Positions 1 to 7,933 are shown, counted from the stretch's first letter. The stretch: DNA of 42,141 nucleotides from Ectopseudomonas mendocina (GCF_016008875.1 NZ_JADTQG010000025.1:1-42141); one strand, 5' to 3'. The notes: generated by a model from the letters alone, not told the origin. Numbers and translations: made by a program.

Positions 1-84
1 TTTCAGCTTTGCAAGCCCTTCATTCAACTTAACTTATTGATTAACAAGAAGTTTTTGAAGCGCTTCATCACTGAAGTGGCGCGC

Positions 85-112
85 ATTCTACATCCAGCAG
101 AATGCGCGTCAA
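85..112 (-). promoter_or_regulatory. Strong sigma-70 promoter reading leftward, probably for an rRNA operon
   Basis: Read on the minus strand, TTGACG (107-112) and TAGAAT (85-90) are separated by 16 bases and followed by a GC-rich GCGCGCC discriminator, as is typical of stringently controlled stable-RNA promoters. No protein gene starts in the remaining 84 bases, so this would be untranslated leader. In P. aeruginosa a 16S rRNA gene lies beside msrQ in this orientation, so an rRNA operon is the best guess. The -35 lies three bases from the msrQ stop codon. The rRNA assignment is inference from synteny; no rRNA sequence is visible. Confidence 0.6.
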
Positions 113-114
113 GC

Positions 115-741
115 TTATATTTCAACTTTCTTCGGATTTTCTCGCCAAAGGCTTCCGGCGCGCTGCAACCCGCTCGCTACTACAGAGAGACGCGCCAGCA
201 ATAGTGCCCCGCCTATGAACGCGTAAGCGAGCCACTCGCCCAGATCGGCACGTACCACCCAGAGCATATGCAGCAAGGCCAGCATCAGGATGACGTAGAC
301 CAGGCGGTGCAGAGCCTTCCATTTTCGCCCAAGCCTTCTGATGCTGAAGCGGTTCGAGGTAGCTGCCAGGGCCAGCAACCCAACAAAAGCCAGCGCCCCC
401 ACGATGATGTAGGGGCGCTCGGAAAGGTCGCGCAGCACCAAGTCCAGCCGGAGTCCGGCGATAAACAGTACGTACCCAGATAGATGCAGGCCGGCGTAGG
501 CAAAGCACCACAGCCCCAACTGACGCCGCACGGCTATCCAGCCGCCCCAACGACTTAGTTGCTGCAGCGGCGTCATGGTTAGGGTGATCAGGAGAAGGAT
601 CAGGGCGCCGAGCCCCAGGTTATCGACCAGCACCTTGCCCGGATCAGGTCCCAGGAGATTGAAGACGGCGCAGTACAGCCAATACAGCGGTGGCACCGAT
701 GCGGCCAGGAACACGCCGACGCGCCATAACCTGTAGCGCAT
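115..741 (-). CDS. msrQ: MsrQ, haem-binding membrane subunit of the MsrPQ methionine sulfoxide reductase
   Basis: This 208-residue inner-membrane protein has several hydrophobic helices and belongs to the ferric-reductase-like YedZ/MsrQ family. The family passes electrons from the quinone pool or cytoplasmic flavin to periplasmic MsrP. Histidines in the membrane segments (for example in GLHLSGY and KALHRLVYV) fit haem ligands. Its ATG overlaps the msrP stop by one base (TGATG), so the two genes form a translationally coupled operon with msrP first. Length and partner gene match the family. Confidence 0.93.
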   Translation of the reverse strand: MRYRLWRVGVFLAASVPPLYWLYCAVFNLLGPDPGKVLVDNLGLGALILLLITLTMTPLQQLSRWGGWIAVRRQLGLWCFAYAGLHLSGYVLFIAGLRLDLVLRDLSERPYIIVGALAFVGLLALAATSNRFSIRRLGRKWKALHRLVYVILMLALLHMLWVVRADLGEWLAYAFIGGALLLARLSVVASGLQRAGSLWRENPKKVEI

Positions 742-1751
742 CAGTAGTACCTCGCCAGATCCATACCCGCGTAGAGGTCAGCAACCTCCTCATAACCGTT
801 GAACATCCGCGTATCGATCACGTTCGGGCTGAACAAGCCGCTGGGCAGACGTCGCTCGGTCGCCTGCGACCAGCGTGGATGGTCCACCTGCGGATTAACG
901 TTGGCATAGAAACCGTACTCGTTCGGCGCGATACGCTCCCAGGTAGTCTTGGGCGCTTCGTCTACCAGACTGATCCGCACGATTGACTTGATGCTTTTGA
1001 AGCCATACTTCCATGGCACCACCAGGCGCAGGGGGGCTCCGTTCTGATTTGGCAGAACATGCCCGTACATGCCGACGGCCATGAAGGCCAATGGATGCAT
1101 GGCCTCATCCAGGCGCAAACCTTCGACATAGGGCCAATCGATCAGAGAGAACCCCGAGCGCTGTCCCGGCATGCGCTCACGATCGACCAGCGTCTCGAAG
1201 CGCACATAGCGCGCTGACGAAGTGGGTTCGACCTGCTTGAGCAAATCAGCCAGTGGGAATCCCAGCCAGGGAATGACCATGGACCAGGCTTCGACACAGC
1301 GCAGCCTGTAGATGCGCTCTTCGAATGCTTGGGGCTTGATCAAATCCTCGATGGAGTAGCGCCCCGGCTTGCCCACCTCACCATCGACCATCACCGTCCA
1401 GGGTTCGACCTGCAACTTGCCGGCATTGGCTGCCGGGTCGCCCTTCCCTGTGCCGAACTCATAGAAGTTGTTGTAGTGCGTCGCATCCCTGAACGGCGTG
1501 ATGGCCTCACCTTCGGCCGTAATCGCTTGCCAGCGCGTGGCCGCCAGCTTCTCTTCGAACCAGCCAGGCGCCTTGGCGGGCTCGACATCGCTGTAGACAC
1601 CCTGGACCTCGGCGCTGGCCCAACCTGGCATCGCAGCCATGGCCGCCAATGCCAGCGAGCCCTGCATCAGCTTGCGACGAGAGAGGTAAACCGATTCTGG
1701 GGTGACTTCGGACTCAAGAGCCCGAGAAGAGGGGGGAACTCGGATGAGCAT
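741..1751 (-). CDS. msrP: MsrP, periplasmic molybdopterin methionine sulfoxide reductase catalytic subunit
   Basis: This 336-residue protein repairs oxidised methionines in periplasmic proteins. A twin-arginine signal is visible at residues 24-47 (SRRKLMQGS followed by a hydrophobic stretch and WASA), consistent with Tat export of the folded Mo-cofactor protein. The molybdenum-ligand cysteine is Cys152 in RLRCVEAWSM. The sulfite-oxidase-like fold is supported by WKYGFKSIKSI near the C-terminus. msrQ follows with a one-base overlap. The 66-base gap to pssA upstream contains a perfect hairpin (1765-1789) that may be an operator. Confidence 0.95.
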   Translation of the reverse strand: MLIRVPPSSRALESEVTPESVYLSRRKLMQGSLALAAMAAMPGWASAEVQGVYSDVEPAKAPGWFEEKLAATRWQAITAEGEAITPFRDATHYNNFYEFGTGKGDPAANAGKLQVEPWTVMVDGEVGKPGRYSIEDLIKPQAFEERIYRLRCVEAWSMVIPWLGFPLADLLKQVEPTSSARYVRFETLVDRERMPGQRSGFSLIDWPYVEGLRLDEAMHPLAFMAVGMYGHVLPNQNGAPLRLVVPWKYGFKSIKSIVRISLVDEAPKTTWERIAPNEYGFYANVNPQVDHPRWSQATERRLPSGLFSPNVIDTRMFNGYEEVADLYAGMDLARYY

Positions 1752-1764
1752 GGCGACTCCGCGA

Positions 1765-1789
1765 CTACAGTTCGAGAAACGAACTGTAG
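1765..1789. promoter_or_regulatory. Perfect 10-bp inverted repeat upstream of msrP
   Basis: CTACAGTTCG (1765-1774) and CGAACTGTAG (1780-1789) are exact reverse complements separated by five bases. The element lies 13 bases before the msrP start codon and 28 bases past the pssA stop. No T-run follows on the minus strand, so it is not a normal intrinsic terminator. It could be an operator for msrPQ or an mRNA hairpin. Confidence 0.45.
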
Positions 1790-1817
1790 ACCACGGAGCA
1801 CAGGAGAAATTACAAGG

Positions 1818-2633
1818 TCAGGCAGATTTGCGACGGCGCAATTGCAGCAAGTACTGAATCGGACCAGAAGCCGCATAGGCCAGGAAAATCAGCAGCAGGA
1901 TACGCGGCGGATCGCTGAACACCACAGCAAACACCAGCACCACGGCCAGAATCGCCACGAACGGCACACGCCCTTTCAGGTCCAGATCCTTGAAGCTGTA
2001 GTACTTGATGTTGCTGACCATCAGGCAACCTGCGGCAGCCACCAGCAGCGCCACGGCAAAAGCCATGTTCGAGCCCTTGATGCCGAAATCGCTGAATGCC
2101 CAGACCGTACCGGCGACCACACCCGCCGCTGCCGGACTGGCAAGGCCGATGAAATAGCGCTTGTCGACACTGCCAATCTGCGTATTGAACCGGGCCAGAC
2201 GCAACGCCGCACCCGCGACATAGATGAAGGCGACCATCCAGCCCACCTTGCCCATGCTGCCCAGTGCCCACTCGAAGGCGAGCAGAGCCGGCGCTACGCC
2301 AAAGGCCACCATATCGGAGAGCGAATCGTACTCGGCGCCAAACGCACTTTGCGTATTGGTCAGACGCGCGACACGACCATCGAGGCTATCGAGCACCATG
2401 GCCACGAACACGGCGGCGGCTGCAACGTAAAAGTTACCGTTCATCGCATTGATGATGGAGTAGAAACCGGCGAACAGGTTGGCCGTGGTGAACAGGTTGG
2501 GCAGCAGGTAGATACCACGATGACGTACCTTGCGCCCTTCCTCGTCCTGCACTTCCTCTACGTGCTCGTCGATCGGCAGCAGGCTTTCCAGATTGTCGCC
2601 AGCCGGCTTTTGATCCTCGGGACCTTCACTCAT
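1818..2633 (-). CDS. pssA: CDP-diacylglycerol-serine O-phosphatidyltransferase
   Basis: This enzyme makes phosphatidylserine from CDP-diacylglycerol and L-serine, the first step to phosphatidylethanolamine. It is an integral membrane protein of 271 residues from the ATG at 2633. A GTG nine bases upstream is an alternative start. The CDP-alcohol phosphotransferase signature is complete: D-G-x2-A-R-x8-G-x3-D-x3-D, from DGRVARL through GAEYDSLSD. An acidic soluble N-terminus of about 40 residues precedes the first membrane helix. It lies between ilvC and msrP, as in P. aeruginosa. A terminator after ilvC separates it from that gene. Confidence 0.93.
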   Translation of the reverse strand: MSEGPEDQKPAGDNLESLLPIDEHVEEVQDEEGRKVRHRGIYLLPNLFTTANLFAGFYSIINAMNGNFYVAAAAVFVAMVLDSLDGRVARLTNTQSAFGAEYDSLSDMVAFGVAPALLAFEWALGSMGKVGWMVAFIYVAGAALRLARFNTQIGSVDKRYFIGLASPAAAGVVAGTVWAFSDFGIKGSNMAFAVALLVAAAGCLMVSNIKYYSFKDLDLKGRVPFVAILAVVLVFAVVFSDPPRILLLIFLAYAASGPIQYLLQLRRRKSA

Positions 2634-2734
2634 GAACAGCACCTTGCAACGGGTTTGACAAATTTCGACCGGGGCAACCGAACTCAGTTCGCCTCACGAT
2701 GAGCTGGCTTTATACCAGAAGCCTCGCCCCAGAA

Positions 2735-2761
2735 CGAAAAAACGCGGCATAAAGCCGCGTT
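2735..2761 (-). terminator. Intrinsic terminator after ilvC
   Basis: On the minus strand an eight-base stem (arms 2754-2761 and 2741-2748, AACGCGGC/GCCGCGTT) with a five-base loop is followed by TTTTTTCGTT. It lies 20 bases beyond the ilvC stop codon. Confidence 0.85.
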
Positions 2762-2780
2762 CTTTCGCACGTCGTAGACC

Positions 2781-3797
2781 TTAGTTCTTGGTCTTGTCGA
2801 CGATCTTGTTGGCAGCGATCCACGGCATCATCGCACGCAGTTGCTCACCGATGACTTCGATACCGTGGGCAGCGTTGTTACGACGCTTGGCGGTCATCGA
2901 TGGGTAGCCGGTAGCGCCTTCGCTGATGAACATCTTGGCGTATTCGCCGTCCTGAATGCGCTTCAGAGCGTTACGCATGGCCTGACGGGATTCGGCGTTG
3001 ATCACTTCCGGGCCGGTCACGTACTCGCCGTATTCGGCGTTGTTGGAGATCGAGTAGTTCATGTTGGCGATGCCGCCTTCGTACATGAGATCAACGATTA
3101 GCTTCAGCTCGTGCAGGCACTCGAAGTAGGCCATTTCCGGCGCGTAGCCAGCTTCGACCAGGGTTTCGAAACCGGCTTTGACCAGCTCGACGGTACCGCC
3201 GCAGAGAACGGCCTGCTCGCCGAACAGGTCGGTTTCGGTCTCGTCCTTGAAGGTGGTTTCGATGATGCCGGTGCGGCCACCGCCAACGCCCGAGGCGTAG
3301 GACAGAGCGACGTTCTTGGCGTTACCCGAAGCGTCCTGGTAAACGGCGATCAGGTCAGGGATGCCGCCGCCTTTGACGAACTCGGTGCGCACGGTGTGGC
3401 CAGGGGCCTTCGGCGCGATCATGATCACGTCGAGGTCGGCACGCGGAACGACCTGGTTGTAGTGAATGGCGAAACCGTGGGAGAAGGCCAGGGTCGCGCC
3501 CTTCTTGATGTTCGGTTCGATTTCGTTCTTGTACAGCTGGCCCTGGAACTCGTCCGGGGTCAGGATCATGACCAGATCGGCAGCTGCGACGGCAGAAGCC
3601 ACATCGGCAACCTTCAGGCCGTGCGCTTCAGCCTTGGCAACGGTCGCGGAGCCTTTACGCAGGCCGACGGTGACGTCCACGCCCGAATCTTTCAGGTTGC
3701 AGGCCTGAGCGTGGCCCTGCGAGCCGTAACCGATGATGGCGACTTTCTTGCCCTGGATGATGGAAAGGTCGCAATCTTTGTCGTAATAAACTTTCAT
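2781..3797 (-). CDS. ilvC: Ketol-acid reductoisomerase (NADP+), class I
   Basis: IlvC converts acetolactate and acetohydroxybutyrate to dihydroxy acids in valine, isoleucine and leucine synthesis, using NADPH and Mg2+. The ATG at 3797 (MKVYYDKDCDLS) gives 338 residues, the usual short class I length. An AGAAGAG ribosome site precedes it; a longer open frame to 3854 is not needed. The Rossmann motif GYGSQGHAQ is near residue 25, and the catalytic region includes DLFGEQAVLCGG. It is divergent from ilvY with a 126-base gap, and so is not directly continuous with ilvIH. Confidence 0.97.
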   Translation of the reverse strand: MKVYYDKDCDLSIIQGKKVAIIGYGSQGHAQACNLKDSGVDVTVGLRKGSATVAKAEAHGLKVADVASAVAAADLVMILTPDEFQGQLYKNEIEPNIKKGATLAFSHGFAIHYNQVVPRADLDVIMIAPKAPGHTVRTEFVKGGGIPDLIAVYQDASGNAKNVALSYASGVGGGRTGIIETTFKDETETDLFGEQAVLCGGTVELVKAGFETLVEAGYAPEMAYFECLHELKLIVDLMYEGGIANMNYSISNNAEYGEYVTGPEVINAESRQAMRNALKRIQDGEYAKMFISEGATGYPSMTAKRRNNAAHGIEVIGEQLRAMMPWIAANKIVDKTKN

Positions 3798-3872
3798 GTT
3801 CTTGGCTCTTCTGAATCGAAAGGGATGGGGTGCGAGGCACCGCGACGAAGCCACCTTAAGTGATCCACCTCA

Positions 3873-3923
3873 TTGCGTAAAATGATATATTTGCAACACA
3901 GCATGCCGATATATGAAACGCAA
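3873..3923. promoter_or_regulatory. Candidate IlvY operator region between ilvY and ilvC
   Basis: This AT-rich stretch carries TTGCGT (3873-3878), TTGCAA (3891-3896) and ACGCAA (3918-3923). The outer pair are exact inverted repeats, and TTGCGT/TTGCAA form a nested imperfect pair. ATATAT-type sequence lies between them. The stretch ends directly before the ilvY start codon. LysR-type regulators commonly bind such sites between divergent genes. Assignment to IlvY is inference from context. Confidence 0.45.
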
Positions 3924-4805
3924 ATGGACAGCCATTCCCTGAGGCTTTTTCTTTCCCTGGCAGACAACCTGCACTTCGGCCGAACCAGCCGCGAGCAGCA
4001 TGTCAGCCCTTCCGCGCTCAGCCGCAGCATCAAGCAACTCGAGGATGAACTGGGCGCCGCCCTGTTCGTGCGCGACAACCGCTCGGTGCGCCTGACCCGC
4101 GAAGGCCAGCAGTTTCGCGAGTATGCGAGCGAGGTCATGAACGGCTGGCAGGCGATTCGCCAGACCTTCATGCAGGACCAGCTGAATCTGCATGGTGAGC
4201 TGTCGCTGTACTGCTCGGTCACGGCGAGTTACAGCTTCCTCTATGACATCCTCAGCAGCTTCCGCCAGGACTACCCGCGCATCGAGATGAAGCTGCACAC
4301 CGGTGACCCGGCCACAGCTGTCGAGCGCGTGCAGCAGGGCATGGAGGATCTGGCCATCGGCGCGCGGCCGGACAACTTGCCGGCAGGCGTGGAGTTTCAA
4401 TCGATCACCCGTTCGGAACTGCGCTTTATCGGCCCGCAAGCCCCACAGCTATTGAATGAGGAACAGCTTAAGCATCCGAATGCCGAGAACTGGAAGGATG
4501 TGCCGATGATCCTCTCGGAAGAAGGTCTGGCACGGACGCGCACCGATCGCTGGTTGAAAAGCCACAACATCAAGCCGCACATCTATGCCCAGGTAAGCGG
4601 CAACGAGGCGATTGTCAGCATGGTCAGTCTGGGCTTCGGCATCGGCGTGGTGCCGCAGATCGTGTTGGACAACAGCCCGCTGGCGGCACGCATTCGTATC
4701 TATGACATCCAGCCCCCCCTCACCGCCTACGATATTGGCCTGTTCGCGCTGGAAAAACGCCTCAAGGACCCGCTGATCGCCGCCTTCTGGAATCGCCAGC
4801 GCTGA
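3924..4805 (+). CDS. ilvY: LysR-family regulator, IlvY-type activator of ilvC
   Basis: This 293-residue protein has an N-terminal winged helix-turn-helix (about residues 3-60, with VSPSALSRSIKQLEDELG as the recognition region) and a LysR substrate-binding domain. In enterobacteria IlvY senses acetolactate or acetohydroxybutyrate and activates the divergent ilvC. The divergent position here strongly supports the same role. The ATG at 3924 is chosen because MDSHSLRLF aligns with usual LysR N-termini and leaves the inverted repeats untranslated. Starts at 3873 and 3882 are possible. Its 3' end faces ilvH, with a terminator between. In P. aeruginosa ilvH and ilvC are, as I recall, adjacent, so this gene looks like an insertion or an ancestral arrangement. 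Confidence 0.88.
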   Translation: MDSHSLRLFLSLADNLHFGRTSREQHVSPSALSRSIKQLEDELGAALFVRDNRSVRLTREGQQFREYASEVMNGWQAIRQTFMQDQLNLHGELSLYCSVTASYSFLYDILSSFRQDYPRIEMKLHTGDPATAVERVQQGMEDLAIGARPDNLPAGVEFQSITRSELRFIGPQAPQLLNEEQLKHPNAENWKDVPMILSEEGLARTRTDRWLKSHNIKPHIYAQVSGNEAIVSMVSLGFGIGVVPQIVLDNSPLAARIRIYDIQPPLTAYDIGLFALEKRLKDPLIAAFWNRQR

Positions 4806-4813
4806 ATTCAGGC

Positions 4814-4841
4814 AATAAAAAGCCCCGCACCAGGCGGGGCT
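4814..4841 (-). terminator. Intrinsic terminator of the ilvIH operon
   Basis: On the minus strand AGCCCCGC (4834-4841) pairs with GCGGGGCT (4821-4828) and is followed by TTTTATTGCC. It separates ilvIH transcription from ilvY, which converges on it; the plus-strand side lacks a T-run. Confidence 0.8.
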
Positions 4842-4862
4842 CTGCGTTACCACAGCGATCGA

Positions 4863-5354
4863 TCAGATACTCAGTACCTTGTCGCCGCGGGCGACGCCGG
4901 TGACGCCACTGCGTACGGTTTCCAGGATCGACGCGGTGCCGATGGCCTGAATGAAACTGTCGAGCTTGTCACTGGTGCCAGTCAGCTGCACGGTGTAGAC
5001 GCTGCTGGTCACATCCACGATCTGGCCGCGGAAGATGTCGGTCGTACGCTTGACCTCGGCGCGCTGGGCGCCGGTGGCCTTGATCTTCACCAGCATCAGT
5101 TCGCGCTCGATGTGGGCGCTTTCCGACAGGTTGACCAGCTTGACCACCTCGACCAGCTTGTTGAGGTTCTTGGTGATCTGCTCGATCACCTCGTCGTGGC
5201 CAACGGTGGTGAGGGTCAGGCGCGACAGCGTCGGGTCCTCGGTTGGCGCAACGGTGAGGCTCTCGATGTTGTAGTTACGCTGGGAGAACAGGCCGACCAC
5301 ACGGGACAGCGCACCCGGTTCGTTTTCCAGCAGCAGGGAAATGATGTGTCGCAT
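4863..5354 (-). CDS. ilvH: Acetolactate synthase small (regulatory) subunit
   Basis: IlvH activates the catalytic subunit IlvI and confers valine feedback inhibition. It has 163 residues, the standard size. An N-terminal ACT domain is evident in MRHIISLLLENEPGALSRV and NYNIESLTV, followed by the C-terminal ALS small-subunit domain. Its start codon lies one base after the ilvI stop, so the genes are co-transcribed and probably coupled. A terminator follows at 4814-4841. Confidence 0.96.
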   Translation of the reverse strand: MRHIISLLLENEPGALSRVVGLFSQRNYNIESLTVAPTEDPTLSRLTLTTVGHDEVIEQITKNLNKLVEVVKLVNLSESAHIERELMLVKIKATGAQRAEVKRTTDIFRGQIVDVTSSVYTVQLTGTSDKLDSFIQAIGTASILETVRSGVTGVARGDKVLSI

Positions 5355-5355
5355 C

Positions 5356-7080
5356 TCAGGTCCGCTCCGTCTTGCTCAGCCACATGTCACGCATCGCACC
5401 GTCTCTGATCTGCATCGGATAGACGTGCTCGCTGGAATCCACCGCGATGTCGAGGAACACCAGGCGATTCTTCAGGGCGAAGGCTTCCTCCAGCTTGGGC
5501 TTGAGGTCCTTCAGCGAAGTGATGCGCATGCCGACATGGCCATAGGCCTCGGCCAGTTTGACGAAGTCCGGCAGCGACTCCATGTAGGAGTGCGAATAAC
5601 GGCTGCTGTACTGCATGTCCTGCCACTGGCGGACCATGCCGAGCGCACCGTTGTTCAGGTTGACGATCTTCACCGGCAGGTCGTACTGCAGGCAGGTCGA
5701 CAGCTCCTGGATGTTCATCTGGATGCTGCCCTCACCGGTGACGCACGCCACATCGGCATCCGGGAAGTTCAGCTTGATGCCCATCGCAGCCGGGAAACCG
5801 AAGCCCATGGTGCCCAGGCCGCCGGAGTTGATCCAGCGATTGGGTTTGTTGAAGCGGTAATACTGCGCGGCGAACATCTGGTGCTGACCGACATCGGAGG
5901 TAACGTAGGCGTCGCCCCTGGTCACGTCGCACAGGGTTTCGATCACGGTCTGCGGCTTGATGATCGAACCGTCGCCCTCGTTGTACGGGAACAGGCGACC
6001 ATTGCCACGCCACTCGTCGATCTGCTTCCACCAGCTGGCGACGGTGTCCTTGTTCGGGGTTTCGCCGATTTCCTTGAGAATGGCGACCATCTCGGTCAGC
6101 ACACTGTCCACCGGGCCAACGATTGGAATGTCGGCCTTGATGGTCTTGGAAATCGAAGCCGGGTCGATGTCGATATGAATGATCTTGGCGTTCGGGCAGA
6201 ACTTGGCCGCGCCGTTGATCACACGGTCATCGAAGCGCGCACCGACAGCCAGGATCACGTCGGCATGGTGCATGGCCAGGTTGGCGGTGTAGCTGCCGTG
6301 CATACCGAGCATGCCGACGAACTGGCGGTCGGTACCCGGGTAGCCACCAAGCCCCATCAGGGTATTGGTCACTGGCAGGTTGAGCATCTGCGCCAGCTCG
6401 GTCAGCGCAGCGGAGGCGCCGCCCATGATCACGCCACCGCCGGCGTACATCACCGGACGCTTGGCAGCCAGGAGCATCTCGGCAGCCTTGCGGATCTGGC
6501 CGGAGTGGCCACGCACCGCCGGGCTGTAGGAGCGCAGCTTGACCTTCTTCGGATAGACGTATTCGAACTTCTGGGTCGGATCGCCCATGTCTTTGGGGAT
6601 ATCGACCACGACCGGGCCTGGACGGCCGGACTCGGCGAGATAGAAGGCCTTCTTCAGCACTTCGGGGATTTCCGACGGGTGCTTGATGATGAAGCTGTGC
6701 TTCACGATCGGACGGGAAATACCGACCATGTCGGTTTCCTGGAAGGCATCGGTACCGACCATGGCGCTCGGCACCTGGCCGGAGATCACCACCATCGGAA
6801 TGGAATCCATGTAGGCAGTGGCAATGCCGGTAATGGCATTGGTCGCGCCTGGGCCGGAAGTCACCAGCACCACACCGGCCTTGCCGGTGGCGCGGGCGTA
6901 GCCGTCAGCCATATGGGTCGCTGCCTGTTCATGACGCACCAGAATGTGGGTCACTTCCGGTTCTTTGAACAGGGCATCGTAAATATGCAGGAGAGCACCA
7001 CCAGGGTACCCGTAGATGTGCTTAACGCCTTCGTCACGCAGGAAGCGGACGACCATTTCAGCGCCAGATAAAAGCTCCAC
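5356..7080 (-). CDS. ilvI: Acetolactate synthase large (catalytic) subunit
   Basis: IlvI is a ThDP- and FAD-dependent enzyme that condenses two pyruvates, or pyruvate with 2-oxobutyrate. It commits carbon to branched-chain amino acids. The GTG at 7080 gives 574 residues (VELLSGAEM) with AGAGGTG seven bases upstream. The open frame runs on to 7212, but that extension has no similarity to the family. Glu51 in RHEQAATHMADG is the cofactor-activating glutamate. The ThDP motif is GEGSIQMN to NLNNG near residues 443-472. It is first in the ilvIH operon, behind an untranslated leader of about 250 bases. Confidence 0.96.
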   Translation of the reverse strand: MELLSGAEMVVRFLRDEGVKHIYGYPGGALLHIYDALFKEPEVTHILVRHEQAATHMADGYARATGKAGVVLVTSGPGATNAITGIATAYMDSIPMVVISGQVPSAMVGTDAFQETDMVGISRPIVKHSFIIKHPSEIPEVLKKAFYLAESGRPGPVVVDIPKDMGDPTQKFEYVYPKKVKLRSYSPAVRGHSGQIRKAAEMLLAAKRPVMYAGGGVIMGGASAALTELAQMLNLPVTNTLMGLGGYPGTDRQFVGMLGMHGSYTANLAMHHADVILAVGARFDDRVINGAAKFCPNAKIIHIDIDPASISKTIKADIPIVGPVDSVLTEMVAILKEIGETPNKDTVASWWKQIDEWRGNGRLFPYNEGDGSIIKPQTVIETLCDVTRGDAYVTSDVGQHQMFAAQYYRFNKPNRWINSGGLGTMGFGFPAAMGIKLNFPDADVACVTGEGSIQMNIQELSTCLQYDLPVKIVNLNNGALGMVRQWQDMQYSSRYSHSYMESLPDFVKLAEAYGHVGMRITSLKDLKPKLEEAFALKNRLVFLDIAVDSSEHVYPMQIRDGAMRDMWLSKTERT

Positions 7081-7334
7081 GTTGTTCACCTCTTGAACGC
7101 CAGTGTGCCACCCGCAACGGGTAGCCCTAAGTAGGTTCTTACTGTCAGCGGACATGCACGATGGTGATCGTGGATTCAGAACATCAGCTTGACGAGTAAC
7201 GGAGCAGCCCATGGTCTTGCGGGGCTGGCCCTCCCAGCGCGAGGTAACGCGTAGCGGGTGTCACGGTTCGGCGCGGGTAGCGCCTCTTTTCCCCGAGCTG
7301 AAGGACGCTTGCGGCGGACTCCACTACGGGGGAA
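7081..7334 (-). other. Long untranslated leader of ilvIH with small stem-loops
   Basis: Between the candidate promoter (7341-7369) and the ilvI GTG lie about 250 bases with no separate gene. Small hairpins are visible: CACGAT (7157-7162) with ATCGTG (7167-7172), and ACCCG (7110-7114) with CGGGT (7118-7122). No leader peptide rich in Ile, Leu or Val was found, so classical attenuation is not supported. Anything beyond a plain leader is inference. Confidence 0.4.
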
Positions 7335-7340
7335 GGCTGG

Positions 7341-7369
7341 ATTGTTCGGGTTCGGCGAGGGCAAGTCAA
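7341..7369 (-). promoter_or_regulatory. Candidate sigma-70 promoter for ilvIH
   Basis: On the minus strand TTGACT (7364-7369) is followed after 17 bases by AACAAT (7341-7346). The -35 matches 5 of 6 and the -10 matches 4 of 6 consensus bases. It is the best-looking promoter in the 400-base gap between ilvI and the divergent DUF4124 gene. Confidence 0.45.
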
Positions 7370-7480
7370 GCGGCGTGTAACCTATTCTTCGACTTGGCGC
7401 TGTGACGCAGCGCAGGATGAAGATTGCCGGCTTTTGGTTATAGTAACCACAGCACTGCAGCTCTCGATAAAGGAAACAGC

Positions 7481-7915
7481 ATGCGCCACATGATCCTCAC
7501 TGGCACCCTGATGCTCGCGTTGAGCACAACCGCCATGGCCAGCCAGATTTACAAGTGGGTGGATGACAAAGGCGTGACCCACTTCGGCGCGCAACCCCCG
7601 CAAGGCCAACCGGCCACCACCATCAATACCGCGACGCCGCCACCCCGCTCAGAGCCAAGCGCACCTGCGCCCAGCGTCGAGGAACAGCTCGACCCCGAGC
7701 AGGCGGCTATCGACAAGAAGGTCAAGGAGGACGTGGCGAAGCAGGAGGCCGAGCGCAAGCAGTACTGCGACGCTGCGCGTACCAACCTGGCTCAGCTGGA
7801 GAACAATCCTCGGGTCAGGATCGAGGAAGGTGGAGAGGTGCGCAGGATCGGCGAAGATGAACGACAGGAGCGCATCACCGAGCTGAAGAAGTCCATCGTA
7901 GACAACTGCCAGTGA
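7481..7915 (+). CDS. DUF4124-domain exported protein
   Basis: This 144-residue protein has an N-terminal signal peptide (MRHMILTGTLMLALSTTAMA, cleavage probably after residue 20). A DUF4124 motif follows at once: QIYKWVDDKGVTHFGAQPP. The rest is Pro/Ala-rich and then highly charged, probably helical (about residues 75-144). The ATG at 7481 has AAGGAAAC before it; an upstream ATG at 7424 lacks such a site and would bury the signal peptide. Proteins of this family are periplasmic or envelope-associated and of unknown function. It converges on the yqcC-like gene with an 18-base gap. Confidence 0.85.
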   Translation: MRHMILTGTLMLALSTTAMASQIYKWVDDKGVTHFGAQPPQGQPATTINTATPPPRSEPSAPAPSVEEQLDPEQAAIDKKVKEDVAKQEAERKQYCDAARTNLAQLENNPRVRIEEGGEVRRIGEDERQERITELKKSIVDNCQ

Positions 7916-7933
7916 GGCAATTTGCGCACGCTC

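Noticed and set aside
1329..2702. A 457-codon open frame antisense to msrP and pssA
   Set aside because: It spans two real genes and their gap, and the product is rich in Arg, His and Gln with no domain.
5341..7071. A 576-codon open frame antisense to ilvI
   Set aside because: The opposite strand is plainly acetolactate synthase; the antisense product has shadow-type His/Asp/Gly composition.
7081..7212. In-frame N-terminal extension of ilvI from an ATG at 7212
   Set aside because: It lacks family similarity, and the GTG at 7080 has a good ribosome site and gives the standard 574 residues.
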